A stretch of DNA of 64,000 nucleotides, taken from assembly GCF_029946165.1 (NCBI RefSeq), contig NZ_JAQSDZ010000008.1, positions 145,379-209,378 on the forward strand. The letters run 5' to 3'. Every line of letters begins with the position of its first letter. The first letter of the stretch is position 1. Origin of the DNA: Methylotenera sp. Its GTDB lineage: Bacteria; Pseudomonadota; Gammaproteobacteria; Burkholderiales; Methylophilaceae. Shown in pieces: positions 53,717-63,959 of this stretch. The notes under the pieces were generated by a model. It was given only the letters and a program-made list of their open reading frames with translations, ran no database searches and had not been told where the DNA came from. The translations under genes were made by a program, and so were the position numbers.

Positions 53717-54109
53717 ATGATCGGTAAATATAATTATGGTACAGGCCGCCGCAAGAGTTCAGTAGCGCGCGTGTTTTTAAAAACAGGTAAAGGTAACATC
53801 GTTGTTAATGATAAACCTGTTGACGAGTATTTCTCACGTGTAACTGCACGTATGATTTTACGTCAACCACTTGAATTGACTAACAATCTAACTAGCTTTG
53901 ATATTATGGTTAACGTTATCGGCGGTGGTGAATCTGGCCAAGCTGGTGCGGTACGTCATGGTATTACACGTGCTTTGATTGACTTTGATGCTAATTTGAA
54001 AAGTGCATTATCACACGCTGGTTTTGTAACACGTGATGCTCGTGAAGTTGAACGTAAGAAAGTTGGTTTCCGCAAAGCACGTCGTCGTAAACAATTCTCT
54101 AAACGCTAA
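53717..54109 (+). CDS. rpsI: Ribosomal protein S9
   Basis: 130 residues, [16 protein letters not shown] near the N-terminus, [19 protein letters not shown] near 72-90, and the basic tail [13 protein letters not shown] that reaches the P-site tRNA. Followed by a strong terminator at 54142. Confidence 0.99.
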   Translation: MIGKYNYGTGRRKSSVARVFLKTGKGNIVVNDKPVDEYFSRVTARMILRQPLELTNNLTSFDIMVNVIGGGESGQAGAVRHGITRALIDFDANLKSALSHAGFVTRDAREVERKKVGFRKARRRKQFSKR

Positions 54110-54141
54110 GCTTTTAATAAGCTATTCGCGGTTGAAGTACG

Positions 54142-54175
54142 AAAAGGTCGCAATTGCGACCTTTTTTGTTTTGGT
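54142..54175 (+). terminator. Terminator after rpsI
   Basis: Perfect palindrome AAAAGGTCGCAA/TTGCGACCTTTT followed by TTGTTTT, 32 bases after the rpsI stop. Confidence 0.9.
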
Positions 54176-54218
54176 ATTTACGTGTAGTTTTGTTATGCTA
54201 AGTTTATTATGATGCGCA

Positions 54219-55286
54219 ATGAGTGATAAAAAATTGACTAATAAAAAATTAAAAGTTGGGATTGTTGGCGGCACTGGATACACAGGCGTAGAGTTGTTGC
54301 GTCTATTGAGCATTCATCCGCGTGTTGAGTTAACTACTATCACCTCACGTGGTGAAGCAGGCTTGTCTGTTGCTGATATGTTTCCCAGCTTGCGTGGTTA
54401 TGTAGATTTAAAATTTACAGACCCAGCACAATCAAATTTAACTGAATGTGATGTAGTGTTCTTTGCAACACCCCACGGCGTGGCGATGAGTCAGGCACAG
54501 GAGTTGTTAAAAGCGAATGTCAAGGTGATTGATTTGGCAGCAGATTTCCGTTTGCAGGACACAGCCGTTTTTGAAAAGTGGTACAAAATCCCACATAGCT
54601 GCCCTGAAGTACTTAAAAATGCAGTTTACGGAATACCCGAGCTGTATCGTGAGCAGATTAAATCAGCGCAAGTGATAGGCAATCCAGGTTGTTACCCTAC
54701 CACTGTAATATTAGGTTTGGCTCCTTTGTTGGAGCAAGGATTGATTGATTTTACTGCGCCAATTATTGCTGATTCGAAATCTGGTGTTTCTGGCGCGGGT
54801 AGAAAAGCCGAAGTGGCAACTTTGTTTGCTGAATCGAGTGATAATTTGAAAGCTTACGGAGTGAGTGGACATCGGCATCATCCAGAAATTCACGCTCAGC
54901 TTACACAATTAGCAGGAGAAAATGTGCCATTTATTTTTGTGCCACATTTGATACCAATGATACGCGGTATGCTTTCTACCATGTACGTTAAACTTTCAGA
55001 AAAAGCAAAAACGCTGGATATTCAAGCGTTGTTTGAGCAGCGTTATCAGCACGAGCGTTTTGTCGATGTGATGCCTGCGGGTGTTTTGCCTGAAACACGT
55101 TCAGTCCGTGGCTCGAATCAAATTCGTATCGCGCTCCACAGGCAAGAAGGTACTGATTATTTAACGATCATTGCAGTGCAGGACAATTTAGTTAAGGGCG
55201 CTGCGGGTCAGGCTATTCAGAATATGAACATTATGTTTAATCTAGCTGAAAATACTGGCTTAGAAATTGTGCCACTTCTACCATAA
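54219..55286 (+). CDS. argC: N-acetyl-gamma-glutamyl-phosphate reductase
   Basis: 355 residues. It reduces N-acetylglutamyl phosphate to the semialdehyde in arginine synthesis. [18 protein letters not shown] (nucleotide fold) at 13-30, and the catalytic cysteine in [16 protein letters not shown] near 150. Starts 109 bases after rpsI, beyond the terminator, so separately promoted. Confidence 0.98.
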   Translation: MSDKKLTNKKLKVGIVGGTGYTGVELLRLLSIHPRVELTTITSRGEAGLSVADMFPSLRGYVDLKFTDPAQSNLTECDVVFFATPHGVAMSQAQELLKANVKVIDLAADFRLQDTAVFEKWYKIPHSCPEVLKNAVYGIPELYREQIKSAQVIGNPGCYPTTVILGLAPLLEQGLIDFTAPIIADSKSGVSGAGRKAEVATLFAESSDNLKAYGVSGHRHHPEIHAQLTQLAGENVPFIFVPHLIPMIRGMLSTMYVKLSEKAKTLDIQALFEQRYQHERFVDVMPAGVLPETRSVRGSNQIRIALHRQEGTDYLTIIAVQDNLVKGAAGQAIQNMNIMFNLAENTGLEIVPLLP

Positions 55287-55304
55287 GTTTTGTCATAGTA
55301 GCTA

Positions 55305-55661
55305 ATGAAGCCAGTCAGAAGAAGAATACGCCGACATTTTGGATTAACCGCTAAACAGGTGGCTGTGCGCTCCCAGCGTCCTTGGTATTTTCAGTGGGTG
55401 GTGGCTGCGCTATTTGTCTTTATAGGCTATGTTGCGGCATATTGGCAATTTGCTGCAAGCGAAAATTTAACTGTAAAGTTAAATCAAGCTATACTTGAAA
55501 ACCAAGGTTTTCAGACCAAGATTATACAAATAGAGCAGCAAATTAAGATTGAGCAAGCCTCGCAAAAAAATCTTAATGAAGAACTTAAGCTTGTGCATGA
55601 TGAAAACATCAAGCTTAAAGAAGATTTGTTGTTCTATAAAAACATGTTAGGTAAAAAGTAA
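55305..55661 (+). CDS. Small membrane coiled-coil protein (DUF6776-like)
   Basis: 118 residues. Basic N-terminus (KPVRRRIRRHFG), one membrane helix (about 30-48, WVVAALFVFIGYVAAYW) and a coiled coil to the end (about 55-118). The layout is that of a division- or envelope-associated bitopic protein. It is placed between argC and bactofilin, 18 bases after argC, as in other Betaproteobacteria. Function unknown. Confidence 0.8.
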   Translation: MKPVRRRIRRHFGLTAKQVAVRSQRPWYFQWVVAALFVFIGYVAAYWQFAASENLTVKLNQAILENQGFQTKIIQIEQQIKIEQASQKNLNEELKLVHDENIKLKEDLLFYKNMLGKK

Positions 55662-55710
55662 ACCTACTAGCTAGTTAGAATCAAGCTATTGAATTAAAAT
55701 AGGAAATTAA

Positions 55711-56103
55711 ATGTTTTTTAAAAAAAGCAATCGAACTCAAAATAGCATAGATACACTTATTGGCGCTGATACACGTATTGAAGGCGACATTAATTTTTCT
55801 GGCGGGTTGCGTGTTGATGGTGTGATTCGAGGTAAGGTTAATGAACCAATTGCTAGCCCAAGCACACTCATACTCAGTGAGCATGGCAGTATTGAAGGTG
55901 CAGTAAGCGCATCAAAGATTATAATCAACGGCAAAGTAACTGGGCCAGTAAGAGCAGCCCAGTTTATTGAGCTGCAAGCCAAAGCGCATATTACTGGTGA
56001 CGTTTACTATAAATCCTTAGAAATGCACACGGGTGCTGTGATTGAAGGTAAGTTAGTTTATTTAGGTGAGAGTGCGCAAGTGCAAGACGCCAGTGCAATT
56101 TGA
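55711..56103 (+). CDS. Bactofilin
   Basis: 130 residues. Short flexible N-terminus and a right-handed beta-helix domain (IGADTRIEGDINFSGGLRVD through VIEGKLVYLGE). Bactofilins polymerise into filaments that anchor envelope proteins or peptidoglycan enzymes. The preceding coiled-coil membrane protein, 49 bases upstream, could be a partner, which is inference from linkage. Confidence 0.93.
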   Translation: MFFKKSNRTQNSIDTLIGADTRIEGDINFSGGLRVDGVIRGKVNEPIASPSTLILSEHGSIEGAVSASKIIINGKVTGPVRAAQFIELQAKAHITGDVYYKSLEMHTGAVIEGKLVYLGESAQVQDASAI

Positions 56104-56180
56104 GATTGATTTTAAATATTGATTGACCTTGTTACCACACCGTAGCACAATGATTTTATTAAGAAATTTAGGAGTACGTA

Positions 56181-56555
56181 ATGAATACAGTAACTGATGT
56201 ACAAAATTTAGACTTAGGTGAAATGCCCGCACCATTAATGTTTACTGACAATGCGGCAAAAAAAGTGAAAGAGCTAATTGAAGAAGAGGGCTCTCCAGAT
56301 CTTAAACTACGCGTATTCGTCAGTGGCGGAGGCTGTTCAGGCTTCCAATACGGATTTACCTTTGAAGAAGAAGTGAATGACGATGATACACAAGTGCAAA
56401 AAGATTCTGTGACTTTATTAATTGATCCAATGAGTCTACAGTATTTGATGGGTGCTGAAATTGATTACACCGATAGTTTGCAAGGCTCACAATTTGTTAT
56501 TCGCAATCCACAAGCAACCACGACTTGCGGTTGCGGATCTTCATTTTCAGTTTAA
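56181..56555 (+). CDS. erpA: Iron-sulfur cluster insertion protein ErpA
   Basis: 124 residues, A-type carrier with the three ligand cysteines in [12 protein letters not shown] and [10 protein letters not shown]. It delivers Fe-S clusters to apoproteins. TTAGGAG lies upstream of the ATG. Ends before a bidirectional terminator. Confidence 0.95.
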   Translation: MNTVTDVQNLDLGEMPAPLMFTDNAAKKVKELIEEEGSPDLKLRVFVSGGGCSGFQYGFTFEEEVNDDDTQVQKDSVTLLIDPMSLQYLMGAEIDYTDSLQGSQFVIRNPQATTTCGCGSSFSV

Positions 56556-56575
56556 TATAAGTTTTAGTATTTAAC

Positions 56576-56605
56576 AAAAAAGCCAAGCGTTAGCTTGGCT
56601 TTTTG
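56576..56605. terminator. Bidirectional terminator between erpA and the metal-transport gene
   Basis: Twelve-base stem AAAAAGCCAAGC / GCTTGGCTTTTT with GTTA loop, T-runs on both strands, between convergent genes. Confidence 0.92.
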
Positions 56606-56619
56606 TTACTTAAATAAAT

Positions 56620-57024
56620 CTATTGCAGAAATAGCGGCGCAATAAATGCAAAGAATCCGCCTATTAGAAATATCAATACCGAAAACACATAAACTCTAAA
56701 CGAAGTTTTACGTGTTGCTATACAAGTTGCGGCTAATGCTGGATCAATTGGGCAAGGCAAGCTCCTTGCTCGCCACTGCATGATGCCTGAGATAATTAAC
56801 ATCAATGCCGCAAAAATAAATACCCCGAGTTTATGTTCAGAAAACCAAACAAGCTGCGGTACGCTCGATACCAAGGTTGACATTGCTGCACCAGCACCTA
56901 TACCTACCAATAAAGCGGGCAGTGCGCAGCATATTAAGGTACCGCCGCTAGTAAATAGTGATAATACAGAGGCTGCTTTAGTTTGTTTGAGGCTGGTCAT
57001 TTCATCTGTGCTATTTACTGCCAT
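56620..57024 (-). CDS. MerT-like small membrane transporter
   Basis: 134 residues with three hydrophobic helices (about 30-52, 64-83, 108-130). A vicinal cysteine pair C32-C33 lies in the first helix (LICCALPALLVGIGAG) and C91 and C101 in the loop, the arrangement of MerT-type metal importers. The ATG directly follows the stop of the MerP-like gene, with AAAGGAG inside that gene. No merR or merA is nearby, so mercury is not implied; copper or another soft metal is as likely. Confidence 0.78.
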   Translation of the reverse strand: MAVNSTDEMTSLKQTKAASVLSLFTSGGTLICCALPALLVGIGAGAAMSTLVSSVPQLVWFSEHKLGVFIFAALMLIISGIMQWRARSLPCPIDPALAATCIATRKTSFRVYVFSVLIFLIGGFFAFIAPLFLQ

Positions 57025-57369
57025 TTACTTTTTCTCCTTTTCTATGGGTTCATAACCAGCTTTAATCTGCGTGATAGGATGCTCACTGACTTCGATAGAA
57101 GTTACTTCATAGCCCGCATCTTTAATCAAATCTTTTACAGTGTCATTAGATAAGGTTTGGCCGTCTTTAAGCTCCACTGCAACAACACGTTGTTTCAAGT
57201 TGACATATACATCTTTAGTTTGTGAGAGTGCACGCATTTTTCTCTCAATCCCTTGTGCACAGAACGCACACACCATGCCGTTCACATTGGCCTTGATGGT
57301 TTGTGTAGCATAAGCGACATTGCTTAATAGCGTTGATAAAATTAGTGAAGTGAGTAATAGTTTTTTCAT
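57025..57369 (-). CDS. Periplasmic heavy-metal-binding protein, MerP-like
   Basis: 114 residues. Signal peptide (1-21, ending AYA) and an HMA domain with the metal-binding pair in NGMVCAFCAQGIERKM (C34, C37). The ferredoxin-like fold continues to about 95, followed by a charged tail ending EKEKK. It would pass metal to the MerT-like membrane protein encoded immediately downstream. Confidence 0.88.
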   Translation of the reverse strand: MKKLLLTSLILSTLLSNVAYATQTIKANVNGMVCAFCAQGIERKMRALSQTKDVYVNLKQRVVAVELKDGQTLSNDTVKDLIKDAGYEVTSIEVSEHPITQIKAGYEPIEKEKK

Positions 57370-57403
57370 GATAAAAATCCTTAAATAGTTGTAGTGAATA
57401 GTT

Positions 57404-58075
57404 TTAAAAAATATACATAAAGTTAAATCGTGGTTCGCGTGAGTTATTCACACCAGCTTCAATAAAGAAACTTTTGTTAATGAAACGCAACATAGGTGTG
57501 ATTTCAATTTTTTCAGATAAGCCGTTCATATTGCGCGCTTCCAAAATGAACCAAGGCTGGGTTTTATCGTACTCAGTTTCATAAAAAGAAAAGCCAGCAC
57601 GTACGGCACTGTAATCATGGTTAATGTCCGATGCACGATATAGTCTATATGTTGCGGCAAAGTAAATTCGCGTGGTTTCATAATCAAACTGCACACCAGG
57701 CGTGACCATTATTTTGTCAAAACGCTGGTCTTTCCCTGCTTGTTTGTCCTCACCTTGTAAGGCGCCAATCCCACCCATAAACCATAAGTTGGCTTGTGCA
57801 TGCGGCATATTCCAACGAGTGAGCAAGCGCGTGTAGGTGACTTCTTCTAAAGTGCGAGTTTTGGTTTTGTCATCAGCGCGCATATAGGTTGCACTCACAC
57901 CAAATGCATCGCGCGGTGTTATGGCGTAGTTGATAAACATTTCTTGCCAGTTATTGTTGAAATCGCCCATGGTCATGGCGGATCCACTAAATCCCATAGG
58001 CCCAGCGGTGGCGTATTGATGGCTTAGCAATAATGCTAAGCAAGACATTGTTACGCTTAATGGTTTGATAAACAT
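57404..58075 (-). CDS. Probable outer-membrane beta-barrel protein of unknown function
   Basis: 223 residues. Signal peptide (about 1-24, ending ATA), no internal hydrophobic helix, alternating aromatic/polar strands throughout and a C-terminal FMYIF, the aromatic end common in outer-membrane barrels. No family recognised. It lies 34 bases upstream of the MerP-like gene in the same direction, so a role with the metal proteins is plausible. Confidence 0.65.
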   Translation of the reverse strand: MFIKPLSVTMSCLALLLSHQYATAGPMGFSGSAMTMGDFNNNWQEMFINYAITPRDAFGVSATYMRADDKTKTRTLEEVTYTRLLTRWNMPHAQANLWFMGGIGALQGEDKQAGKDQRFDKIMVTPGVQFDYETTRIYFAATYRLYRASDINHDYSAVRAGFSFYETEYDKTQPWFILEARNMNGLSEKIEITPMLRFINKSFFIEAGVNNSREPRFNFMYIF

Positions 58076-58101
58076 GGATATCCTTTCTTAATGAATAGCT
58101 A

Positions 58102-58135
58102 CAAAATCACGCCTGTTTAAATGTTACAGGCGTGA
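58102..58135 (-). terminator. Terminator after the Cys-rich periplasmic gene
   Basis: Ten-base stem TCACGCCTGT with complement, nine-base loop, then TTTTGT on the minus strand. It lies just after the stop at 58147 and upstream of the barrel gene. Confidence 0.78.
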
Positions 58136-58146
58136 CAAGGCTTAAA

Positions 58147-58542
58147 TTAAGAAAGTCGTATAGGTGGGCGTTGCAGGTTGGGGAGGGTGATTGAAGCGTA
58201 AGATTGGTAGGCTAAACTAAACGTCTGTGATGAGGTTTCTAAAGCGGTAGATTCCAAATGGCTAGGCAATGCAGCCATTGCACACATGCTAGCGCAATGA
58301 GCGCAGTTGGCTTTGCAAGCATCTTTATATTTACTGCTGGCATCGCTGTCATGTTTTTGATTTATATTATTTGAAGCTGTGCTATTCATATGTTCATGGC
58401 ACGGCATCATTTGCGATTGCTCACTGACTTTATTCATAGTCATCATGCTATTACATATAAGCATGTTTGCTGCAGCTATGCTCTGTAATGGCATTAACGC
58501 CAGTAGCAGGTAAACAGCAATATGTGAAAAACGTTTTAACAT
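58147..58542 (-). CDS. CopL/DUF2946-like Cys-, Met- and His-rich periplasmic protein
   Basis: 131 residues. Signal peptide (1-23, ending SIAA), then a Met/His-rich stretch (NSMMTMNKV, MMPCHEHMN) and a cysteine cluster CKANCAHCASMC near 78-90. Such composition suggests copper or other soft-metal binding in the periplasm. Assignment to a named family is tentative. First of four same-direction genes that appear to be a metal-handling set. Confidence 0.65.
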   Translation of the reverse strand: MLKRFSHIAVYLLLALMPLQSIAAANMLICNSMMTMNKVSEQSQMMPCHEHMNSTASNNINQKHDSDASSKYKDACKANCAHCASMCAMAALPSHLESTALETSSQTFSLAYQSYASITLPNLQRPPIRLS

Positions 58543-58637
58543 GCAATATAGGATAGTTAAAGAAAATTAAAGGTTCAATTTAGTTTAGACATAGCTACTA
58601 CAGATGTTTGCTTTTAGTCGCCATGTCAAAGCGTGGA

Positions 58638-59933
58638 TTAACGTTTGTCCATAGGGGCTAAATCTCTACGTAAACTTCCTTTGTAGAGTTGACGCGGTCT
58701 GCCGATTTTGTGCTCATCATCAGAGATCATCTCAGACCATTGTGCGATCCAGCCTGCGGTTCTGGCTAAAGCAAAAATCGCAGTGAACATAGAGTTAGGA
58801 ATTCCCATCGCACGCATCACAATACCGCTATAGAAGTCTACATTTGGATAAAGTTTGCGTGAAACGAAGTATTCATCTTCGAGTGCAATTTTTTCAAGCT
58901 CCATCGCCAGTTTGAACATTGGGTCGTCGTGCAAGCCAAGCTCATCCAGCACTTCATGGCACGTGGTACGCATAATTTTTGCGCGTGGGTCCATATTGCG
59001 ATAAACACGATGTCCAAAACCCATTAGGCGGAAGGTGTCAGTTTTATCTTTAGCCCGTTTAATGAACTCGCCTATGCGTGAAACATCGCCAATTTCCTCT
59101 AGCATTTTGAGTGTGGCTTCGTTTGCGCCGCCATGAGCTGGGCCCCATAGCGAGGCAATGCCCGCAGATATGCAGGCGAATGGGTTTGCGCCGCTTGAGC
59201 CAACCAACCTTACTGTTGAAGTAGATGCATTTTGCTCATGGTCAGCATGCAAAATTAAAATACGCTCAAACGCTTTGGCTAGCACAGGGTTAGGGACATA
59301 GGTTTCGCAGGGTGTTGCAAACATCATATGCATGAAGTTTTCAGCATAGTTAAGATGATTTTGCGGATACATAAACGGCTGACCAAGGTTATATTTGTAA
59401 CTCCAAGCCGCAATCGTTGGCACTTTTGCTAATAAGCGATGTGCAGAAATCTCGCGATGTTTTGCGTCACGAATATCCATTGCATCAAAATAGAAGGCGG
59501 AGAGAGAACCTACCACCCCTACCATTACTGCCATTGGGTGAGCATCACGTCTAAAACCACGGAAGATATTACTTAGCTGATCATGCAGCATAGTGCTGCC
59601 ACTGATTGTGTCAGTAAACTCTTTTGTTTGCGTAGTATTTGGAAGTTCGCCGTGTAGTAATAGATACGAAACTTCCATGAAGTTGCAATGTTCGGCTAAC
59701 TGTTCAATCGGATAGCCGCGATAGTAAAGTAGACCTTCTTCGCCATCAATAAAGGTAATGTTTGAGTTGCAGGCGGCGGTAGACAAAAAGCCAGGATCGT
59801 AAGTAAATACACCGTGTTTGCCTAAGCTGCGAATATCGATAACATCGTTACCAAGGGTGCCGGACAGAATTGGCAGTTCTATAGGGGGGGCACCATTATC
59901 AAATGTAAGGGTGGCTTTTGTTGCTTTGGTCAT
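58638..59933 (-). CDS. gltA: Citrate synthase
   Basis: 431 residues, type II bacterial enzyme. It condenses oxaloacetate and acetyl-CoA. Active-site segments: [15 protein letters not shown] near 230-245, [16 protein letters not shown] near 262-277, and [15 protein letters not shown] near 305-320. Stands alone between the metal cluster and anmK. Confidence 0.98.
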   Translation of the reverse strand: MTKATKATLTFDNGAPPIELPILSGTLGNDVIDIRSLGKHGVFTYDPGFLSTAACNSNITFIDGEEGLLYYRGYPIEQLAEHCNFMEVSYLLLHGELPNTTQTKEFTDTISGSTMLHDQLSNIFRGFRRDAHPMAVMVGVVGSLSAFYFDAMDIRDAKHREISAHRLLAKVPTIAAWSYKYNLGQPFMYPQNHLNYAENFMHMMFATPCETYVPNPVLAKAFERILILHADHEQNASTSTVRLVGSSGANPFACISAGIASLWGPAHGGANEATLKMLEEIGDVSRIGEFIKRAKDKTDTFRLMGFGHRVYRNMDPRAKIMRTTCHEVLDELGLHDDPMFKLAMELEKIALEDEYFVSRKLYPNVDFYSGIVMRAMGIPNSMFTAIFALARTAGWIAQWSEMISDDEHKIGRPRQLYKGSLRRDLAPMDKR

Positions 59934-60057
59934 GTTTGCGTGCCTTGTAGTTTATTCTAGATTTAAATTAATTATACTTTATAGAGTTGCATAATTGCTT
60001 AATCAAACCAAGCTAAATCTCAAGAAGATTGGTGCTAGTTAAATCTTGTAGCTTATA

Positions 60058-61158
60058 TTAGCGTTGATAGATGGCACCTAATATCCGCGCGCCTTTTGCG
60101 CCAGTCACCTCTGGTAAGCTGGCTGTTTGTTGGTTCAAACAGAGTTTAGCTAACCAAGCGAAGGCAATCGCTTCGACCCAGTCGATTCCGATGCCAAGTT
60201 GATTGGTAGTTTCTATTTTAATTTCACCCAATAAACTTTGTAATTGCTGCATTAACAATGTGTTGTGCGCACCGCCACCGCATACATAAACCTCATCAAC
60301 GCCGAGACAGTGCTGTAGAAGTGCTTGATGTATAGTGTGTGCGGTAAACGAGACTAAAGTAAATGCAACATCTTCAGGGGCATAGTGGTTATCTACCAAA
60401 TGCTCAGCGAGCCATGCATCATTGAACAAATCACGCCCTGTACTTTTAGGTGGCATTAATGCAAGGTAAGGCTCTGCGAGCATGGCTGATAATAACGGGG
60501 CGATAAGCTTTCCAGTACGGGCCCATGCGCCATTGGCATCATAGTTTAAGTTTTTATGCTGCTTAATCCATGCATCAAGCAGCATATTGCCTGGGCCAGA
60601 ATCAAAGCCGATTAAATCGCTGTTGCTGGCAAGATAGGTGATATTGGCAATACCGCCGATATTAATCACAGCGCGATTGAGTTGAGGATGGGCAAATATT
60701 GCTTGGTGAAAAGCCGGCACCAATGGCGCACCTTGGCCGCCAGCAGCAATGTCTCGGCTTCTAAAGTCTGCTACTACAGTGATACCTGTTAGCTCCGCTA
60801 GTAGCGCTGGATTGCCAATTTGTAGGGTAAACCCCAGCTCAGGTCTGTGTCGAATGGTTTGTCCATGACAGCCAATAGCCGTAATCTTATCGGGAGAGAG
60901 TGTTGCGATAGTTAACAATTGATTGACCGCATCTGCATATAGCATAGCCAATTTATTCGCCAGTATCGCGGTAGTTTCTAATTCATTTTTTGTAGGGTGC
61001 TGCAGCGCTAAAATTTGCGTACGAAGTTCAGGCGGGTAGGCTAAAAAGTGAGTTTGCAACACATTGGGCTGCTGAGGGTTGCCAAATTCGACTAACGCAA
61101 CATCTACACCATCAAGGCTGGTGCCAGACATCAGCCCGATGAAAAGTGCGCCAGCCAT
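60058..61158 (-). CDS. anmK: Anhydro-N-acetylmuramic acid kinase
   Basis: 366 residues. It phosphorylates and opens 1,6-anhydroMurNAc released in peptidoglycan recycling. GLMSGTSLDGVDVAL at the N-terminus, GCHGQTIRHRP near 95, NIGGIANITYL near 165 and VCGGGAHNTLLM near 295. It follows a peptidoglycan hydrolase gene by 30 bases, so hydrolysis and salvage are linked. Confidence 0.96.
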   Translation of the reverse strand: MAGALFIGLMSGTSLDGVDVALVEFGNPQQPNVLQTHFLAYPPELRTQILALQHPTKNELETTAILANKLAMLYADAVNQLLTIATLSPDKITAIGCHGQTIRHRPELGFTLQIGNPALLAELTGITVVADFRSRDIAAGGQGAPLVPAFHQAIFAHPQLNRAVINIGGIANITYLASNSDLIGFDSGPGNMLLDAWIKQHKNLNYDANGAWARTGKLIAPLLSAMLAEPYLALMPPKSTGRDLFNDAWLAEHLVDNHYAPEDVAFTLVSFTAHTIHQALLQHCLGVDEVYVCGGGAHNTLLMQQLQSLLGEIKIETTNQLGIGIDWVEAIAFAWLAKLCLNQQTASLPEVTGAKGARILGAIYQR

Positions 61159-61188
61159 GATATTTTGAGAAAGTTTTCTAAATATTGA

Positions 61189-62583
61189 TTATTCTAATGC
61201 GGCAATATTACTGTTTCCTAGCAAACCTATTTGCGCAGTTAAGTCGTGGCTAATGGCATCAAATGCTATTTTATTCTGACCTGTAATTGGGTCAGCCTTA
61301 GGTAAAGCCACTGTCATCGGGTCTCTATGTTCGCCATTGACCATAAACTCATAATGTAAGTGCGGTCCAGTGGCTAAGCCTGTCATGCCTACAAAGCCAA
61401 TCACATCACCTTGTACAACTTTTCTACCTCTATGTAAACCATCAGCAAAGCGCGACAAATGACCATATACTGTACGGACGCCATTTTCATGCTTGAGTAC
61501 AATTACATTTCCATAGCCACCTTTTTGACCGACAAAGTCAACAACAGCCTCCCCAGATGCTTTAACTCGAGTGCCCGAGGGCGCAGCTAAATCTACGCCT
61601 TGATGTGCTTTTAGGCGCTGCAAAATTGGGTGGAAGCGACCAGTGCTAAAGCTTGAACTGACACGCGTAAATTCTAACGGTGAACGTAAAAACGATTTAT
61701 GCAGACTTTTGCCATCGGGTGTGTAATATTGCATTTCACCTGAAGCATCGCGGTAACCAACAGCTTGGTAAGTCTTACCATTGTTCACAAATTCAGCAGC
61801 TAGCACTTCACCTGTTTTTACCAACTCACCTTCGTCATAACTACCCTCGTAAATCACATTGAATTGGTCGCCACGACGCAAGTCTTTATTAAAGTCAATT
61901 TGGCTTTCAAACATTTCAGCCACCTGAATGGCAACGTCATCAGGAATATTGGCGTCATCAGTTGCACCAAACAAGGAGCTTCTGATTTTTGCCGATTTTA
62001 AGATTGGGCGACTTTCTAGCTTGTGGGTTACTTTGCTTGCGCTATAGCCTGAAGCCGTTTGTGTAACATTAATGAATTGATCGGTATCTAATTGATACTC
62101 CAAAGAAATCAAATTACCATCGCCGTCCGTTTGTGCTTTCATGTTATGGCTAGGTTTTAATGCAGAGGTGATTTCGCTGGCAACAGCATCGCTACGTATA
62201 AAGTTAATTGCATCTAGGTTATGAACGTTTAGGCGAGACAATAGGTTGTTCAATGTATCATCGCGGCGTACGTGATCTTTATACCAAAAATGTTGTTCAG
62301 CAATATTTGCTTGAGTGCTTGCTGCATCAGGCAGCGTAATCTCTTCAACGACGGTAGCTGTCGCGATAGTGCTGGTCATCGTTTGTGGCGCAATACCAAA
62401 AGCAGCGTAAATGCCAAATAAAGGTAGGCTAGAAATAGCTAGAATCCATCGCAATTTAAGCTTGCGCTCAGCTTTATTGGCGATTTGCGCTAAAATAGCG
62501 CTTTGCTCATAAGCTGGTATTAAATTCTGTTTAGTTGAATAATCAAATTCAGCGTGATGTTGATTAGGCTCGTTAATATCCAC
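61189..62583 (-). CDS. M23 family peptidoglycan endopeptidase (MepM-like)
   Basis: 464 residues. N-terminal membrane anchor (about 46-63), an OapA/LysM-like region (WYKDHVRRDDTLNNLLSRLN) and a C-terminal LytM domain with zinc ligands in AHQGVDLAAPSG and TGPHLHYEF. It cuts peptide cross-links in peptidoglycan to allow growth. Upstream of anmK and divergent from tyrS. Confidence 0.94.
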   Translation of the reverse strand: MDINEPNQHHAEFDYSTKQNLIPAYEQSAILAQIANKAERKLKLRWILAISSLPLFGIYAAFGIAPQTMTSTIATATVVEEITLPDAASTQANIAEQHFWYKDHVRRDDTLNNLLSRLNVHNLDAINFIRSDAVASEITSALKPSHNMKAQTDGDGNLISLEYQLDTDQFINVTQTASGYSASKVTHKLESRPILKSAKIRSSLFGATDDANIPDDVAIQVAEMFESQIDFNKDLRRGDQFNVIYEGSYDEGELVKTGEVLAAEFVNNGKTYQAVGYRDASGEMQYYTPDGKSLHKSFLRSPLEFTRVSSSFSTGRFHPILQRLKAHQGVDLAAPSGTRVKASGEAVVDFVGQKGGYGNVIVLKHENGVRTVYGHLSRFADGLHRGRKVVQGDVIGFVGMTGLATGPHLHYEFMVNGEHRDPMTVALPKADPITGQNKIAFDAISHDLTAQIGLLGNSNIAALE

Positions 62584-62700
62584 GGGCTGCCCTCTAAAAG
62601 AGTTGATACGGTTTTGGATAATAACAGAAAACTCAATTAGAACAAGTAAATAAACTGTAAATGTTAATCGCTTACAGTAAAGATTAAGGATGTAATTTAA

Positions 62701-63915
62701 GTGACTATAGACAACGTAAGTGCAGATATTAAAAAACAGCTGGCCGTTATTAAACGTGGTGCAGATGAGTTGTTAATAGAAGCTGAGCTAATAGAAAAGC
62801 TAAAAAAAGGTCAGCCGCTTAGAATTAAAGCAGGTTTTGACCCTACGGCGCCTGACTTGCATTTGGGGCATACCGTACTCATTAATAAGCTACGTCAGTT
62901 TCAAGAGCTTGGTCATCAAGTCTTATTCTTGATTGGCGACTTCACTGGCATGATAGGCGATCCTACTGGCAAGAGTACTACGCGCCCACCGTTAACCGCA
63001 GAGCAAGTGCAAGAGAATGCTAAGTCATACGCCGCGCAAGTATTTAAGATACTTAAACCAGAGCAAACCGAAGTGGTTTTTAACTCTAAATGGCTCAATG
63101 AGCTAGGTGCAGCAGGTATGTTGAAACTTGCCGCTAGTCACACCGTAGCACGTATGTTGGAACGTGATGACTTTACTAAACGTTTTAAAAGTAATCTGCC
63201 AATCGCCATCCATGAATTTATTTACCCGCTTTTGCAAGGGTATGACTCCGTTGCACTTAAAGCAGATGTTGAGCTAGGCGGCACCGACCAAAAATTCAAC
63301 CTACTAATGGGGCGTGAATTACAAAAACAAGCGGGTATGTCTCAACAATGCGTGCTCACCATGCCTTTGTTGGAAGGCTTAGATGGCATCAATAAAATGT
63401 CCAAGTCACTTGGCAACTATATAGGTATCGCCGAAGCGCCCGAAGTTATCTTCGCTAAAATCATGTCTATATCAGACGAATTGATGTGGCGTTATATAGA
63501 GCTACTTTCATTTGAGACTTTAGAAACTATTGCAAAATGGAAAGTTCAAGTGGCTGCAGGTGAAAACCCACGCAATATTAAAGTAGGTTTCGCACAAGAA
63601 ATCGTTGCGCGCTTCCATAGTCAAGCAGATGCAGAAAAAGCCTTAGCTGATTTTCAAACGCGCGCCAAGGGCGGTATTCCGGATGACGTGCCAGAAGTTA
63701 GCATTCACATAGAAGGTGAAAATGTTGGCATCGCGCAGTTGTTAAAACTTGCTGGTTTGGTAGAAAGCACCTCAGAAGCCTATCGTGCCATTGAGCAAGG
63801 TGGCGTGAAATTAAATAGCGATAAAGTGACAGATAGAAACTTACAATTGTCCAAAGGGTTAACAGTAGTGGCGCAAGTTGGTAAGCGTAAGTTTGCAAAT
63901 GTAATTATTTTGTAA
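62701..63915 (+). CDS. tyrS: Tyrosyl-tRNA synthetase
   Basis: 404 residues. HIGH-type motif in [16 protein letters not shown] near 43-58, KMSKS in [13 protein letters not shown] near 227-240, and an S4 RNA-binding domain at the C-terminus ([20 protein letters not shown]). The start is GTG at 62701; the frame has no ATG before the conserved part. Confidence 0.98.
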   Translation: MTIDNVSADIKKQLAVIKRGADELLIEAELIEKLKKGQPLRIKAGFDPTAPDLHLGHTVLINKLRQFQELGHQVLFLIGDFTGMIGDPTGKSTTRPPLTAEQVQENAKSYAAQVFKILKPEQTEVVFNSKWLNELGAAGMLKLAASHTVARMLERDDFTKRFKSNLPIAIHEFIYPLLQGYDSVALKADVELGGTDQKFNLLMGRELQKQAGMSQQCVLTMPLLEGLDGINKMSKSLGNYIGIAEAPEVIFAKIMSISDELMWRYIELLSFETLETIAKWKVQVAAGENPRNIKVGFAQEIVARFHSQADAEKALADFQTRAKGGIPDDVPEVSIHIEGENVGIAQLLKLAGLVESTSEAYRAIEQGGVKLNSDKVTDRNLQLSKGLTVVAQVGKRKFANVIIL

Positions 63916-63931
63916 CAGTGGTGCTTCTGGC

Positions 63932-63959
63932 TTGACCATTTGGGTAACCCCTGTAGAAT
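63932..63959 (+). promoter_or_regulatory. Strong promoter, probably of an rRNA operon beyond the right edge
   Basis: TTGACC (63932-63937), 16-base spacer, TAGAAT (63954-63959) followed by a GC-rich discriminator GCGCACC. It lies 16 bases after tyrS. The combination and the leader-like sequence after it are those of rRNA promoters; the transcribed gene itself is outside the window. Confidence 0.6.

Noticed and set aside
56620..57369. Mercury resistance operon
   Set aside because: MerT- and MerP-like features are present but merR and merA are absent and the neighbours differ, so a mercury assignment is not supported.
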